From: Rhodospirillaceae bacterium
GTDB lineage: Bacteria; Pseudomonadota; Alphaproteobacteria; UBA9219
Direction of reading: 5' to 3'
Length of the DNA stretch: 5,399 nucleotides
Assembly (NCBI GenBank): GCA_003504035.1
Contig: DOBW01000115.1
Span: forward strand, 1-5,399
The position numbers and the translations under genes were made by a program. Below are positions 1 through 5,399 of the stretch, piece after piece. The number at the start of each line of letters is the position of its first letter. Position 1 is the stretch's first letter. The notes below the pieces were generated by a model. The model did not search any database, had not been told where the DNA came from, and saw only the letters and a program-made list of their open reading frames with translations.

Positions 1-523
1 CTGTAAGGCGCCCCTTTGCGTCCATGAGGGCTTCATGGAAAGCTAAGTATTTTCCTTGCTTGACGCTGGCTAAAGCTGCTTTGGAAGCGTTCATCGAGGT
101 AGTTCCAAGAATAGGATATTCTTTGAAGACAAAGCGTAGCTTTTTATCTTTTTTAAGAAGCTCTTTGGTGTTCTTCTGAACAACCTTGCAATAGCCACAA
201 GTATAGTCGAAAAACTCGACAATCGTGACATCGCCTTTTTTGTTTCCAGCTACAGGACTTAAGGGATCATGAAAGATTTCTTTTTTGTTCTTGGTAATGG
301 CTGTTTGGGCTTTGGCGGAATCTTCTTTTTCGGTGCGGCGCTGCATTTCCTGAGCGGCCTTGATGACGAGATCAGGCTCTTTTTTCAAAAGAAGTTCACG
401 TACGACATTTTCAACGGCTTTTTTCTGTGTCTTTGAAAGGGCTTCATCTGTACTTGCTGCGAAAGCAAAAGAAGAGGCCAAGCCAAGAGTTAAGACAACA
501 AGGCCTATTTTAAGAAAGGTCAT
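1..523 (-). CDS. DsbA-family (ScsC/Com1-like) periplasmic thiol:disulfide oxidoreductase, 3' part outside window
   Basis: The first 174 residues are present; the rest lies beyond the left edge. Residues 1-22 form a signal peptide with a hydrophobic core (IGLVVLTLGLASSFAFA) and an A-F-A cleavage motif, so the mature protein should be periplasmic. Residues about 25-80 are charged and helical, with the pattern VRELLLKKEPDLVIKAAQEM, which resembles the N-terminal stalk of ScsC-type proteins. The thioredoxin fold begins near residue 98 (DVTIVEFFDYTCGYC), and its redox pair is C109-G-Y-C112. The cis-proline loop would lie in the missing part. The family forms or shuffles disulfide bonds in exported proteins; a stalk favours an oligomeric isomerase-like role, which is inference. 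The start at 523 is supported by GGGAG eight bases upstream and by the position of the signal peptide. It follows the M48 protease gene by 75 bases on the same strand. The DsbA-like fold is firm; oxidase versus isomerase is open. Confidence 0.92.
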   Translation of the reverse strand, partial: MTFLKIGLVVLTLGLASSFAFAASTDEALSKTQKKAVENVVRELLLKKEPDLVIKAAQEMQRRTEKEDSAKAQTAITKNKKEIFHDPLSPVAGNKKGDVTIVEFFDYTCGYCKVVQKNTKELLKKDKKLRFVFKEYPILGTTSMNASKAALASVKQGKYLAFHEALMDAKGRLT

Positions 524-531
524 AAGAATTG

Positions 532-536
532 CTCCC
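532..536 (-). promoter_or_regulatory. Ribosome binding site of the DsbA-like gene
   Basis: GGGAG lies eight bases before the ATG at 523. An ATG two bases upstream of this site (538-540) is out of frame and lies before the site, so it is not the start. Confidence 0.75.
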
Positions 537-541
537 GCATA

Positions 542-553
542 TGGTTAAAGAGG
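542..553 (-). repeat. 12-base direct repeat, copy 1 (TGGTTAAAGAGG on plus strand)
   Basis: The same 12 bases occur at 4595-4606. This copy lies just upstream of the ribosome binding site of the DsbA-like gene. Read on the coding strand it holds TTAACCA, part of the TTAACCAT half-site described for the alphaproteobacterial regulator CtrA. One chance 12-base match is expected in a window this size, so only its placement is suggestive. Confidence 0.45.
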
Positions 554-598
554 TTCACTTTTTACAGCGCGTCACAAGACCAACTTTTGACCACTAAG

Positions 599-2023
599 TC
601 AATCTTTTGGGTCTTTATCGGTTTCTAACCTTATGTCTTGTGCACGTAGCCAATAGGGAGAACCTTTGGGTAAAATACCGATAGCGCGCAGAGCATATCT
701 ACTGGCGGCTTCTTTTTTGTTAAGGGCAATGGATTCCTCAGCTAATCCATAAAAAACAAGGCCTTGATAGTATGAAACTTGGGTTATTTTGTGCTTACGG
801 TTCCATGCGGCGGCGAGAAAACGCCATGTCTGCGGGTCACGTGCTTCAAGCCTGTCAGCTTCGGTTAACTGCTTAATAATTTTGTCCAGTTGTGTATCGT
901 CTTTGCTTTCTAAAAGGGCATGGGCATAAGCGATTCGTAAAAGTGCCGAGTCAGACAAAAGTGCGACAGCTTTTTGATAAGATACTATTGCAGGCTTAAT
1001 GCGCCCATTTTCAAAAAGGATTTGTCCCTTTAATTCATGAAAAAAAGGATTGTCAGGTTCTTCTTTTAAAAGTCTGTCAATAAGTGGGAGGGCTTTGTCA
1101 ATATGGCTTTTGCGATACAGGGCGATGGCGCGGGCGTAGCGCGCTCGAATACGGGGGTCCTTGTCGGTGTAGCGCAAAAGGGCCGCTTCAGGTCGAAGAA
1201 AGCCCAGCAGCTTGGCTTGCATACGCTCATGCATTTGGTTGAATAGCGCGGGCATTTTCTTGTTAGCGTAAGGTGAGTTTTCAAGATGATGCCCAATGTT
1301 TTGCAGGCGGTCTTGTGACATAGGGTGCGTGCGGACATATTGAGATTGCTGGTCTTCGGGAATGAGTTCTTGGCCCGCCAGTTTTTTCATAAAATCATAA
1401 AAGCCTTCGGAGCTTTGTTCTGTGCTATCCAAAAAACGCAGGGCGGCTGAGTCAGCGGCAGATTCTTGAGCCCGTGAATAGCTCATCAAATTACGTTCAG
1501 TAATAGATTGTGCAGCACCAAAAGCGCCGATGGCAACTTGGCCATTGCCACTGGCTAAACCTGCGGCCAAGGCGGCCAACATGCCGATCATGGATTGAGC
1601 CGAAGCATTTTCCATAGCGCGGCTGCCACGGACAAGATGGCCGCCTGCGATATGACCTGTTTCATGGGCGATGACGCCTTGTAATTGGCCTGGGGTTTCA
1701 GCGGATTGCAAAAGGCCTGTATAGATAAAGATGTTCTGACCACCCGCAACGAAGGCATTCATTTCACCGTTTTTAATGATCAGAAGATTGACGGCGCGTG
1801 GGTTAAGTTTTGCCGCCCGAAAAATAGGCGTAGAAAGTTCGTGTAGATAATGTTCGATTTCTGCATCCCGAATAAAAGACAGTTTTTCCGCGTGTGCGGA
1901 AGATGGAAAAGCAAAGGTGAAGAGAAGAAAGAGGATCCAAACTTTTAGCCTTTGGCGTTTAGGGAAGAGCTCTTTTTTCTCTCCCCTAAAGGCCGTATGC
2001 CAAATGCTGAAGTCGCGCTTCAT
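599..2023 (-). CDS. Secreted M48 zinc metalloprotease with C-terminal TPR repeats (BepA/YfgC-like)
   Basis: This 474-residue protein has the layout of BepA-type periplasmic proteases, which act in outer-membrane protein assembly and clearance. A charged N-terminal stretch is followed by a hydrophobic core at about 28-39 (VWILFLLFTFAF) and a PSSAHA cleavage site ending at 45. The peptidase domain carries HETGH at 120-124 (two zinc-binding histidines and the catalytic glutamate). The third zinc ligand is E187 in ESAAD, and H233 in THP matches the regulatory histidine known in BepA. A small-residue hydrophobic stretch lies at about 145-161. From about 280 to 460 the protein is helical with TPR-like repeats (for example KGQILFENGRIKPAIVSYQKA). 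The chosen start, ATG at 2023, overlaps the rne stop as ATGA and has AGGA five bases upstream. A GTG at 2047 is in frame and would add eight residues, but has less support. The remaining n-region (about 27 residues) is long for a signal peptide. Family call firm; substrate unknown. Confidence 0.94.
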   Translation of the reverse strand: MKRDFSIWHTAFRGEKKELFPKRQRLKVWILFLLFTFAFPSSAHAEKLSFIRDAEIEHYLHELSTPIFRAAKLNPRAVNLLIIKNGEMNAFVAGGQNIFIYTGLLQSAETPGQLQGVIAHETGHIAGGHLVRGSRAMENASAQSMIGMLAALAAGLASGNGQVAIGAFGAAQSITERNLMSYSRAQESAADSAALRFLDSTEQSSEGFYDFMKKLAGQELIPEDQQSQYVRTHPMSQDRLQNIGHHLENSPYANKKMPALFNQMHERMQAKLLGFLRPEAALLRYTDKDPRIRARYARAIALYRKSHIDKALPLIDRLLKEEPDNPFFHELKGQILFENGRIKPAIVSYQKAVALLSDSALLRIAYAHALLESKDDTQLDKIIKQLTEADRLEARDPQTWRFLAAAWNRKHKITQVSYYQGLVFYGLAEESIALNKKEAASRYALRAIGILPKGSPYWLRAQDIRLETDKDPKD

Positions 2024-2032
2024 TCTTGTCCT
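2020..2032 (-). promoter_or_regulatory. Stop-start overlap (ATGA) and ribosome binding site joining rne to the M48 gene
   Basis: The TGA stop of rne (2022-2020) shares bases with the ATG of the protease gene (2023-2021). AGGA at 2032-2029 sits five bases before that ATG, inside the last rne codons. This arrangement usually means translational coupling, so ribosomes finishing rne could restart on the protease. It also decides the start in favour of 2023. Confidence 0.75.
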
Positions 2033-4470
2033 GTAATGCGCCGCCACCAGCCTGCTTTAGGAGCATCACTGGGAGGGTTGATGACTTCATAGTTTTTCTT
2101 GTCTTGAGAAGGTGGCTTAGGCGTTGTGTCTATGTCGCGCACAGTCATAGGTGCGCTCATAGGTTCTCTGGCAGCTGCTGGCTGTGCTGCAACATGCTCT
2201 GCCTGATTTCCAGATGCTTCCGGTGTAGTGTCATTGCGTTCACGGCGATCATTATTGTTATTGCGGCGGCGGCCACCTCTGCGTCCTCTGCGGCGGCGTT
2301 GGTTGTCGGAGTCAGTCTTTTTCGGTTTTTCTATAACGTTTCCGTCTGCATCAAGTTGAGGTTGTTCAGGAACTTGTGTTTTTGAATTGTCATTTTTTTC
2401 ATTGCCTCTGCGCGAGCGAGCGCGGCGAGGTTTGCCTTCATTTTGACGGAAACGGCGGTTGCCACGGCGTGCAGGACGATCATTTGCAGTTTCTTCCGTG
2501 CCCGCATTTTCTTCGTTTGTTGCAGCCGAAGAGGGGGGGGCATCGTTTTCGGTTTCAGCAAAGATTTGTTCGGCATCAACGGCAGGGCCTGTTTCTATGT
2601 TCCGTTTGTTTTTAGGGCGTCCTTTGGAGTGCTCCAGTTTATATCCCGGTGAGGGGAGGTTGTCGTCATTCATAATGACGACACTGAGGCCGTACTGTTC
2701 TTCAAACCGTGAGAGAACATCGCGCTTGTTGTTGAGAAGAAAAACGGCAACGGCAGAAGGAAGATACATAGTGATCTCGCTTGAGCGTTGACGAATGGCT
2801 TCTTCCTCAATAGCGCGAAGAGCAGAAAGGGCGGCTGAGTCCGGTGAACGTACAACGCCTGTGCCATAGCAATGCGGGCATTTTTCAAAATTAATTTCCG
2901 TGAGGCTAGGACGAAGACGCTGACGCGAAAGTTCCATCAAGCCAAAGGGAGTAATGCGTCCTATTTGAAGCCGTGAGCGATCATTCTTCATGACGTCTTT
3001 CATACGGCGTTCAACGGCGGCATTGTTGCGGCCATCTTCCATATCAATGAAATCGATGACGACAAGTCCAGCCAGATCACGCAGGCGAAGTTGGCGCGCA
3101 ATTTCGTCTGAGGCTTCCAGATTTGTTTTAAGGGCTGTTTCTTCAATATGCCTTTCGCGTGTGGCGCGGCCAGAGTTCACATCAATGGAAACGAGTGCCT
3201 CGGTTGGATTGATAACCAGATAACCGCCTGAGCGAAGCTGCGCGACAGGATTGTGGAGCGCATCAATTTGGTTTTCAACCTGATAGCGAATGAAGAGAGG
3301 AACATCCTCTTCGTAGAGTTTAACTTTTTTCGCTTGATCCGGCATTATGGCTTGCATGAAGTCTCTGGCGCGTGTGAAACCTTCTTGTCCGGCGATCAGA
3401 ATCTCGGATATATCTTTTGTGAAAATATCGCGAACAGAGCGCTTGATCAGATTAGCTTCTTCATAAATCAGATTAGGCGCTGTGGATTGAAGTGTTTGTT
3501 CACGGATGTTGTCCCAAAGACTGAGAAGATAGCCCAAGTCACGTTGAATTTCGGCTGGTTCTTGTTCCATGCCAGCGGTGCGCAGAATAACAGCCATGCC
3601 TTCAGGGATCTGAAGCTGGTCGAGGATTTCCTTTAAGCGGCGGCGGTCTTGGTGATTTGTGATTTTACGTGAAACTCCACCACCATGATCGGTGTTCGGC
3701 ATCAAAACGCAATAGCGACCTGCCAAAGAAAGGAAGCTGGTAAGGGCAGCGCCTTTGTTGCCGCGCTCTTCCTTGACAACTTGAATAAGCATAACTTGGC
3801 CGCGCTTGACGACTTCTTGGATTTTATAGCGACGCCGAGGGCGTATAATGCGTTCCTGCACATCGCCGCCAACATCTTCTGGTGGGGCTTCGGGCATAGG
3901 AACTTCTGTGAGCGAGCCGCCTACGGCAGCGTTACCAAAATCGGTAATAAGACCCACTGTTGGATCATCATTATCATCAATGGTTTCACCAAAAGCGCCT
4001 AAAGATGATTTGGCCGGTGCTTCGGGTGGGGTTTCGGGTGTTGCGGCTTGATCGGCCTGATGAACGGGAGGTTCAGGCTGTGGCGCTGTTTCCAGATCTT
4101 GAGCAGGCGTTTCGGGGGCAGCAGCTTCCTCGGAAGGTATTTCTTCGGGAAGATTTTTTTCTTTCTCTTGAGCTTCCTCTAGATCCTCCTCATCGGCAGG
4201 GCGATCGGCCATGGGGATGCGGAAATAGTCTGGGTGAATTTCGCTGAAGGGAAGGAAGCCATGACGGTTTCCTCCATACTCAACAAAGGCGGCCTGAAGT
4301 GAAGGCTCAACCCGCATGACTTTGGCTAGATAGATATTGCCTCTTAAAATAGGCTTGCTAGCGAGGCCAAAATCGAAATCTTCCAAGCGGTTAGTGTCAC
4401 GATAGCTTTCAACAATCGCTACACGAGTCTCTTCTGGATGCGTTGCATCCACCAACATTCTCTTCGTCAT
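2020..4470 (-). CDS. rne: Ribonuclease E (alphaproteobacterial type), degradosome endonuclease
   Basis: This 816-residue endoribonuclease should start mRNA decay and process rRNA and tRNA precursors. An RNase H-like N-terminus leads into an S1 domain (GNIYLAKVMRVEPSLQAAF, 44-62). That domain is split by an acidic, proline-rich insert at about 90-207, absent from E. coli, and resumes at RRRYKIQEVVKRG. The 5'-phosphate sensor is recognisable at R297-T298 and R500. The catalytic, metal-binding aspartates are D430 (SIDVNSG) and D473 (VIDFIDM), spaced 43 apart as in E. coli D303 and D346. The zinc-link cysteines are C531 and C534 (CPHC). After about 620 the chain is low-complexity, with arginine-rich blocks at 665-689 and 724-747 likely to bind RNA. 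The C-terminus carries GWW at 807-809, which matches the peptide that docks PNPase in Caulobacter RNase E. The ATG at 4470 has GGGAGAG upstream and gives the family N-terminus. The length is shorter than E. coli RNase E (1061). It heads the three-gene cluster. Confidence 0.98.
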   Translation of the reverse strand: MTKRMLVDATHPEETRVAIVESYRDTNRLEDFDFGLASKPILRGNIYLAKVMRVEPSLQAAFVEYGGNRHGFLPFSEIHPDYFRIPMADRPADEEDLEEAQEKEKNLPEEIPSEEAAAPETPAQDLETAPQPEPPVHQADQAATPETPPEAPAKSSLGAFGETIDDNDDPTVGLITDFGNAAVGGSLTEVPMPEAPPEDVGGDVQERIIRPRRRYKIQEVVKRGQVMLIQVVKEERGNKGAALTSFLSLAGRYCVLMPNTDHGGGVSRKITNHQDRRRLKEILDQLQIPEGMAVILRTAGMEQEPAEIQRDLGYLLSLWDNIREQTLQSTAPNLIYEEANLIKRSVRDIFTKDISEILIAGQEGFTRARDFMQAIMPDQAKKVKLYEEDVPLFIRYQVENQIDALHNPVAQLRSGGYLVINPTEALVSIDVNSGRATRERHIEETALKTNLEASDEIARQLRLRDLAGLVVIDFIDMEDGRNNAAVERRMKDVMKNDRSRLQIGRITPFGLMELSRQRLRPSLTEINFEKCPHCYGTGVVRSPDSAALSALRAIEEEAIRQRSSEITMYLPSAVAVFLLNNKRDVLSRFEEQYGLSVVIMNDDNLPSPGYKLEHSKGRPKNKRNIETGPAVDAEQIFAETENDAPPSSAATNEENAGTEETANDRPARRGNRRFRQNEGKPRRARSRRGNEKNDNSKTQVPEQPQLDADGNVIEKPKKTDSDNQRRRRGRRGGRRRNNNNDRRERNDTTPEASGNQAEHVAAQPAAAREPMSAPMTVRDIDTTPKPPSQDKKNYEVINPPSDAPKAGWWRRITGQE
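2533..2540 (-). repeat. Run of eight C within rne
   Basis: On the coding strand GCC CCC CCC TCT encodes A644-P645-P646-S647 in the low-complexity tail of RNase E. It is the longest G or C run I saw in the window. Reading through: one added C would put a TGA in frame about 17 codons later; one lost C would move into a frame open to 2331. Both would remove the second arginine-rich block and the GWW tail while keeping the catalytic half. Whether the tract varies cannot be told from one sequence. Confidence 0.9.
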
Positions 4471-4474
4471 TTAT

Positions 4475-4481
4475 CTCTCCC
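4475..4481 (-). promoter_or_regulatory. Ribosome binding site of rne
   Basis: GGGAGAG ends four bases before the ATG at 4470; its GGAG core is six bases away. The first residues after this start match the known N-terminus of alphaproteobacterial RNase E, so the start is well supported. Confidence 0.8.
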
Positions 4482-4594
4482 GTCGATCGTCGCGATACGA
4501 GATTTAAATCTCTTTCCGCGCCTTGGACCGACAAATTCGGTTGCGTAAAATCGTGTTGCATTCACTTTCGGCCATTTCTTTGCGAAGAACTATT

Positions 4595-4606
4595 TGGTTA
4601 AAGAGG
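4595..4606 (-). repeat. 12-base direct repeat, copy 2 (TGGTTAAAGAGG on plus strand)
   Basis: Exact match to 542-553, here inside the predicted rne leader and in the same orientation relative to the downstream gene. A shorter relative, TGGTTAAGA, lies at 4731-4739, upstream of the rne promoter. Confidence 0.45.
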
Positions 4607-4667
4607 CATAGTCTTGATTAGCCTAGGCGTTTTTGTTGCTTCGCAGATGCCACTGAATACGGTTTTG

Positions 4668-4697
4668 ATCATAGCCGTAAAGCCCGCCGTTTGACAA
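4668..4697 (-). promoter_or_regulatory. Predicted sigma-70-type promoter for the rne cluster
   Basis: TTGTCA (4697-4692) matches five of six bases of the -35 consensus. TATGAT (4673-4668) matches five of six of the -10 consensus, and the spacer is 18 bases. It points at rne and would start transcription near 4661. It is the best promoter-like pair I found in the intergenic region on this strand. It is read by eye only. Confidence 0.55.
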
Positions 4698-5055
4698 CAA
4701 GTTATTAACGAAATCTTCAAAAAGCCTTTTTGGTTAAGAACTTAAGCGCTGTGGGGGTAGGAAAGGGCTTGTAATGGGGTTATGGGAGCTGTGAAACGTA
4801 GTGTTAATAGGTAAACGGGAAAGTACGGCGGGCAACCAGACGTGTCGCCTGCCTATCGCAAAAAATCTGCCACTAAGCTCCATTATTGTGGGTAAAACGG
4901 AACAAAATTCATCAATTTTTTAATGTGTTGTCTAGCTACAGCTATGAAAGTAATGGTTTTTTAGCCGTTTTTCTGATAAAATGAGGCGTTCTTCATTCCT
5001 TGTTTTTAAATATTGATTTAGAATATTTTCTTTTTTTAAGAAAAGGCGAAATAAA
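4698..5055. other. Divergent intergenic region between rne and the right-edge gene
   Basis: I find no convincing gene here. The palindromic motif TTAAGAACTTAA (4734-4745) lies about 40 bases upstream of the rne -35 box and could bind a regulator. GGCGGGC (4827-4833) and GCCTGCC (4847-4853) can pair as a 7-bp stem with one G-U on plus-strand RNA. No T-run follows, so it is not a standard terminator. From about 4900 the DNA becomes strongly A+T-rich. Possible -10 boxes for the plus-strand gene are TAAAAT (4977-4982) and TAGAAT (5019-5024), but neither has a good -35 partner. Confidence 0.5.
5043..5046 (+). promoter_or_regulatory. Likely ribosome binding site of the right-edge gene
   Basis: AAGG lies nine bases before the ATG at 5056. 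It is a weak but usable match, and the hydrophobic segment soon after the ATG fits this start. Confidence 0.4.
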
Positions 5056-5399
5056 ATGGTTAAAAAAAACGGCGTAAAAGGACTAAGTAAAAAGAAAATT
5101 CTTTTTAGAACAGTTCTTGCTGCATTGGTGATATTTCCTGCAAATTTTTTTATACAAGAACAATTTAGTATATCAAAACGTAATAAAAAAATAGGCAAAA
5201 CAGTGACCGACATGATGGTCAAAGACATCAATTTTGCCATTGATAAAAAGGGAACTTTTAGGGTTTTGCCCTTTCTAAAGAAGGGGGAGGTGTTTTCTAT
5301 GATAGATGGAACTGAGCTTGTTGGTACCGGAGAGAAAGAAATTTTCTCTTTGTATAATAAGAGAACGGGCCAGAAAAAATCTTTCGTTTTTAGTGGCGG
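5056..5399 (+). CDS. Unrecognised protein with N-terminal membrane segment or signal peptide, 3' part outside window
   Basis: The frame opens with ATG at 5056 and has no stop through the last base, giving at least 114 residues. The N-terminus is rich in lysine (MVKKNGVKGLSKKK) and is followed by a hydrophobic stretch at about 15-32 (ILFRTVLAALVIFPANFF). That is the pattern of a signal peptide or signal anchor with a positive inside, so the rest is probably periplasmic or exported. No clear cleavage motif follows, which slightly favours an anchor. Residues 33-114 are lysine-rich and soluble-looking with alternating beta-type segments (TFRVLPFLKKGEVFSMIDGTELVGTG). I see no catalytic motif and no cysteine, and I do not recognise the family. 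G+C is about 35% against about 50% in rne, with A- and T-ending codons, which suggests different ancestry or weak expression. It diverges from rne and shares no evident function with it. An opposite-strand frame at 4932-5240 is less likely, lacking a ribosome binding site. Confidence 0.65.
   Translation, partial: MVKKNGVKGLSKKKILFRTVLAALVIFPANFFIQEQFSISKRNKKIGKTVTDMMVKDINFAIDKKGTFRVLPFLKKGEVFSMIDGTELVGTGEKEIFSLYNKRTGQKKSFVFSG

Larger units (their letters stand above)
4471..4661 (-). promoter_or_regulatory. Predicted rne 5' leader (about 190 nt) with small hairpins
   Basis: If the promoter at 4668-4697 is used, rne has a long untranslated leader. It contains a 5-bp stem with a CGCA loop (4576-4589), a 5-bp stem ACCGA/TCGGT with an ATTTG loop (4527-4541), and a perfect 14-base palindrome GAGATTTAAATCTC (4499-4512) 28 bases before the start codon. 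The E. coli rne leader is known to let RNase E cut and limit its own mRNA. A like role here is inference, since I see no sequence match to that leader. A 23-codon frame (4575-4504) also lies inside it, with only a weak ribosome binding site. Confidence 0.4.

Noticed and set aside
360..548. Plus-strand frame of 62 codons over the start of the DsbA-like gene
   Set aside because: It is antisense to a gene with a clear signal peptide, CxxC motif and ribosome binding site, and its product has no recognisable pattern.
1066..1338. Minus-strand frame of 90 codons inside the M48 gene
   Set aside because: It is an out-of-frame shadow of the protease gene, which has all its catalytic motifs in the main frame.
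2026..2791. Several plus- and minus-strand frames over the C-terminal part of rne
   Set aside because: They arise from the repetitive arginine- and glutamate-rich codons. Their products are cysteine- and phenylalanine-rich antisense text without domain signals.
3253..4247. Plus-strand frames of 67 to 127 codons antisense to the catalytic half of rne
   Set aside because: The opposite strand encodes highly conserved RNase E motifs, and none of these frames has a convincing ribosome binding site.
4691..4716. TTGACA on the plus strand as a promoter for the right-edge gene
   Set aside because: No acceptable -10 box lies 16 to 18 bases downstream, and the gene begins some 360 bases away.
4719..4731. 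AAAAAGCCTTTTT as a possible terminator
   Set aside because: The two arms would leave almost no loop and there is no G+C-rich stem, so it cannot fold as a terminator.
4471..5055. tRNA, other RNA gene or mobile-element end in the intergenic region
   Set aside because: I found no cloverleaf-like pairing, no CCA end, no terminal inverted repeats and no target duplications.
4932..5240. Minus-strand frame of 102 codons opposite the right-edge gene
   Set aside because: No ribosome binding site precedes it. The plus-strand frame has one and starts with a believable lysine-rich export signal; the hydrophobic stretches here look like the complement of A-rich lysine codons.

Overview
The window most likely comes from an alphaproteobacterium. 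The best evidence is the RNase E gene. Its N-terminus (MTKRMLVDATHPEETRV), the long acidic, proline-rich insert splitting its S1 domain, and the C-terminal Gly-Trp-Trp peptide are all forms I associate with alphaproteobacterial RNase E. Coding DNA in the left four-fifths looks close to 50% G+C (one counted line of rne is exactly 50%). I cannot name the genus.

Layout. Positions 1-4470 hold a compact cluster of three genes, all on the minus strand, so transcription runs from right to left. The order is rne (ribonuclease E, 4470 to 2020), then a secreted M48 zinc metalloprotease with a TPR tail (2023 to 599), then a DsbA/ScsC-like periplasmic thiol oxidoreductase (523 to beyond the left edge). 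The first two genes overlap by four bases (ATGA). The third follows 75 bases later with its own strong ribosome binding site and no visible terminator between, so one transcript is likely. It would join the main mRNA-decay nuclease to two envelope protein-quality genes, a BepA-like protease and a disulfide-handling protein. A good sigma-70-type promoter (TTGTCA, 18 bases, TATGAT) at 4668-4697 would give rne a leader of about 190 nt with several small hairpins, a possible site of self-regulation.

Positions 4471-5055 are a 585-base divergent intergenic region. Its right part becomes very A+T-rich (14 G+C of 60 bases at 4981-5040). From 5056 a plus-strand reading frame stays open to the right edge, encoding at least 114 residues with a lysine-rich N-terminus and one hydrophobic segment. 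It is about 35% G+C, clearly unlike its neighbours, and I do not recognise its family. It is the only really unexplained gene here.

I saw no tRNA, rRNA, CRISPR array, insertion sequence or defence system. The points most worth a second look are the low-G+C orphan frame at the right edge, the rne leader, an 8-base C tract in rne whose slippage would remove the degradosome-binding tail, and repeated TTAACCA motifs outside or at the edges of genes.
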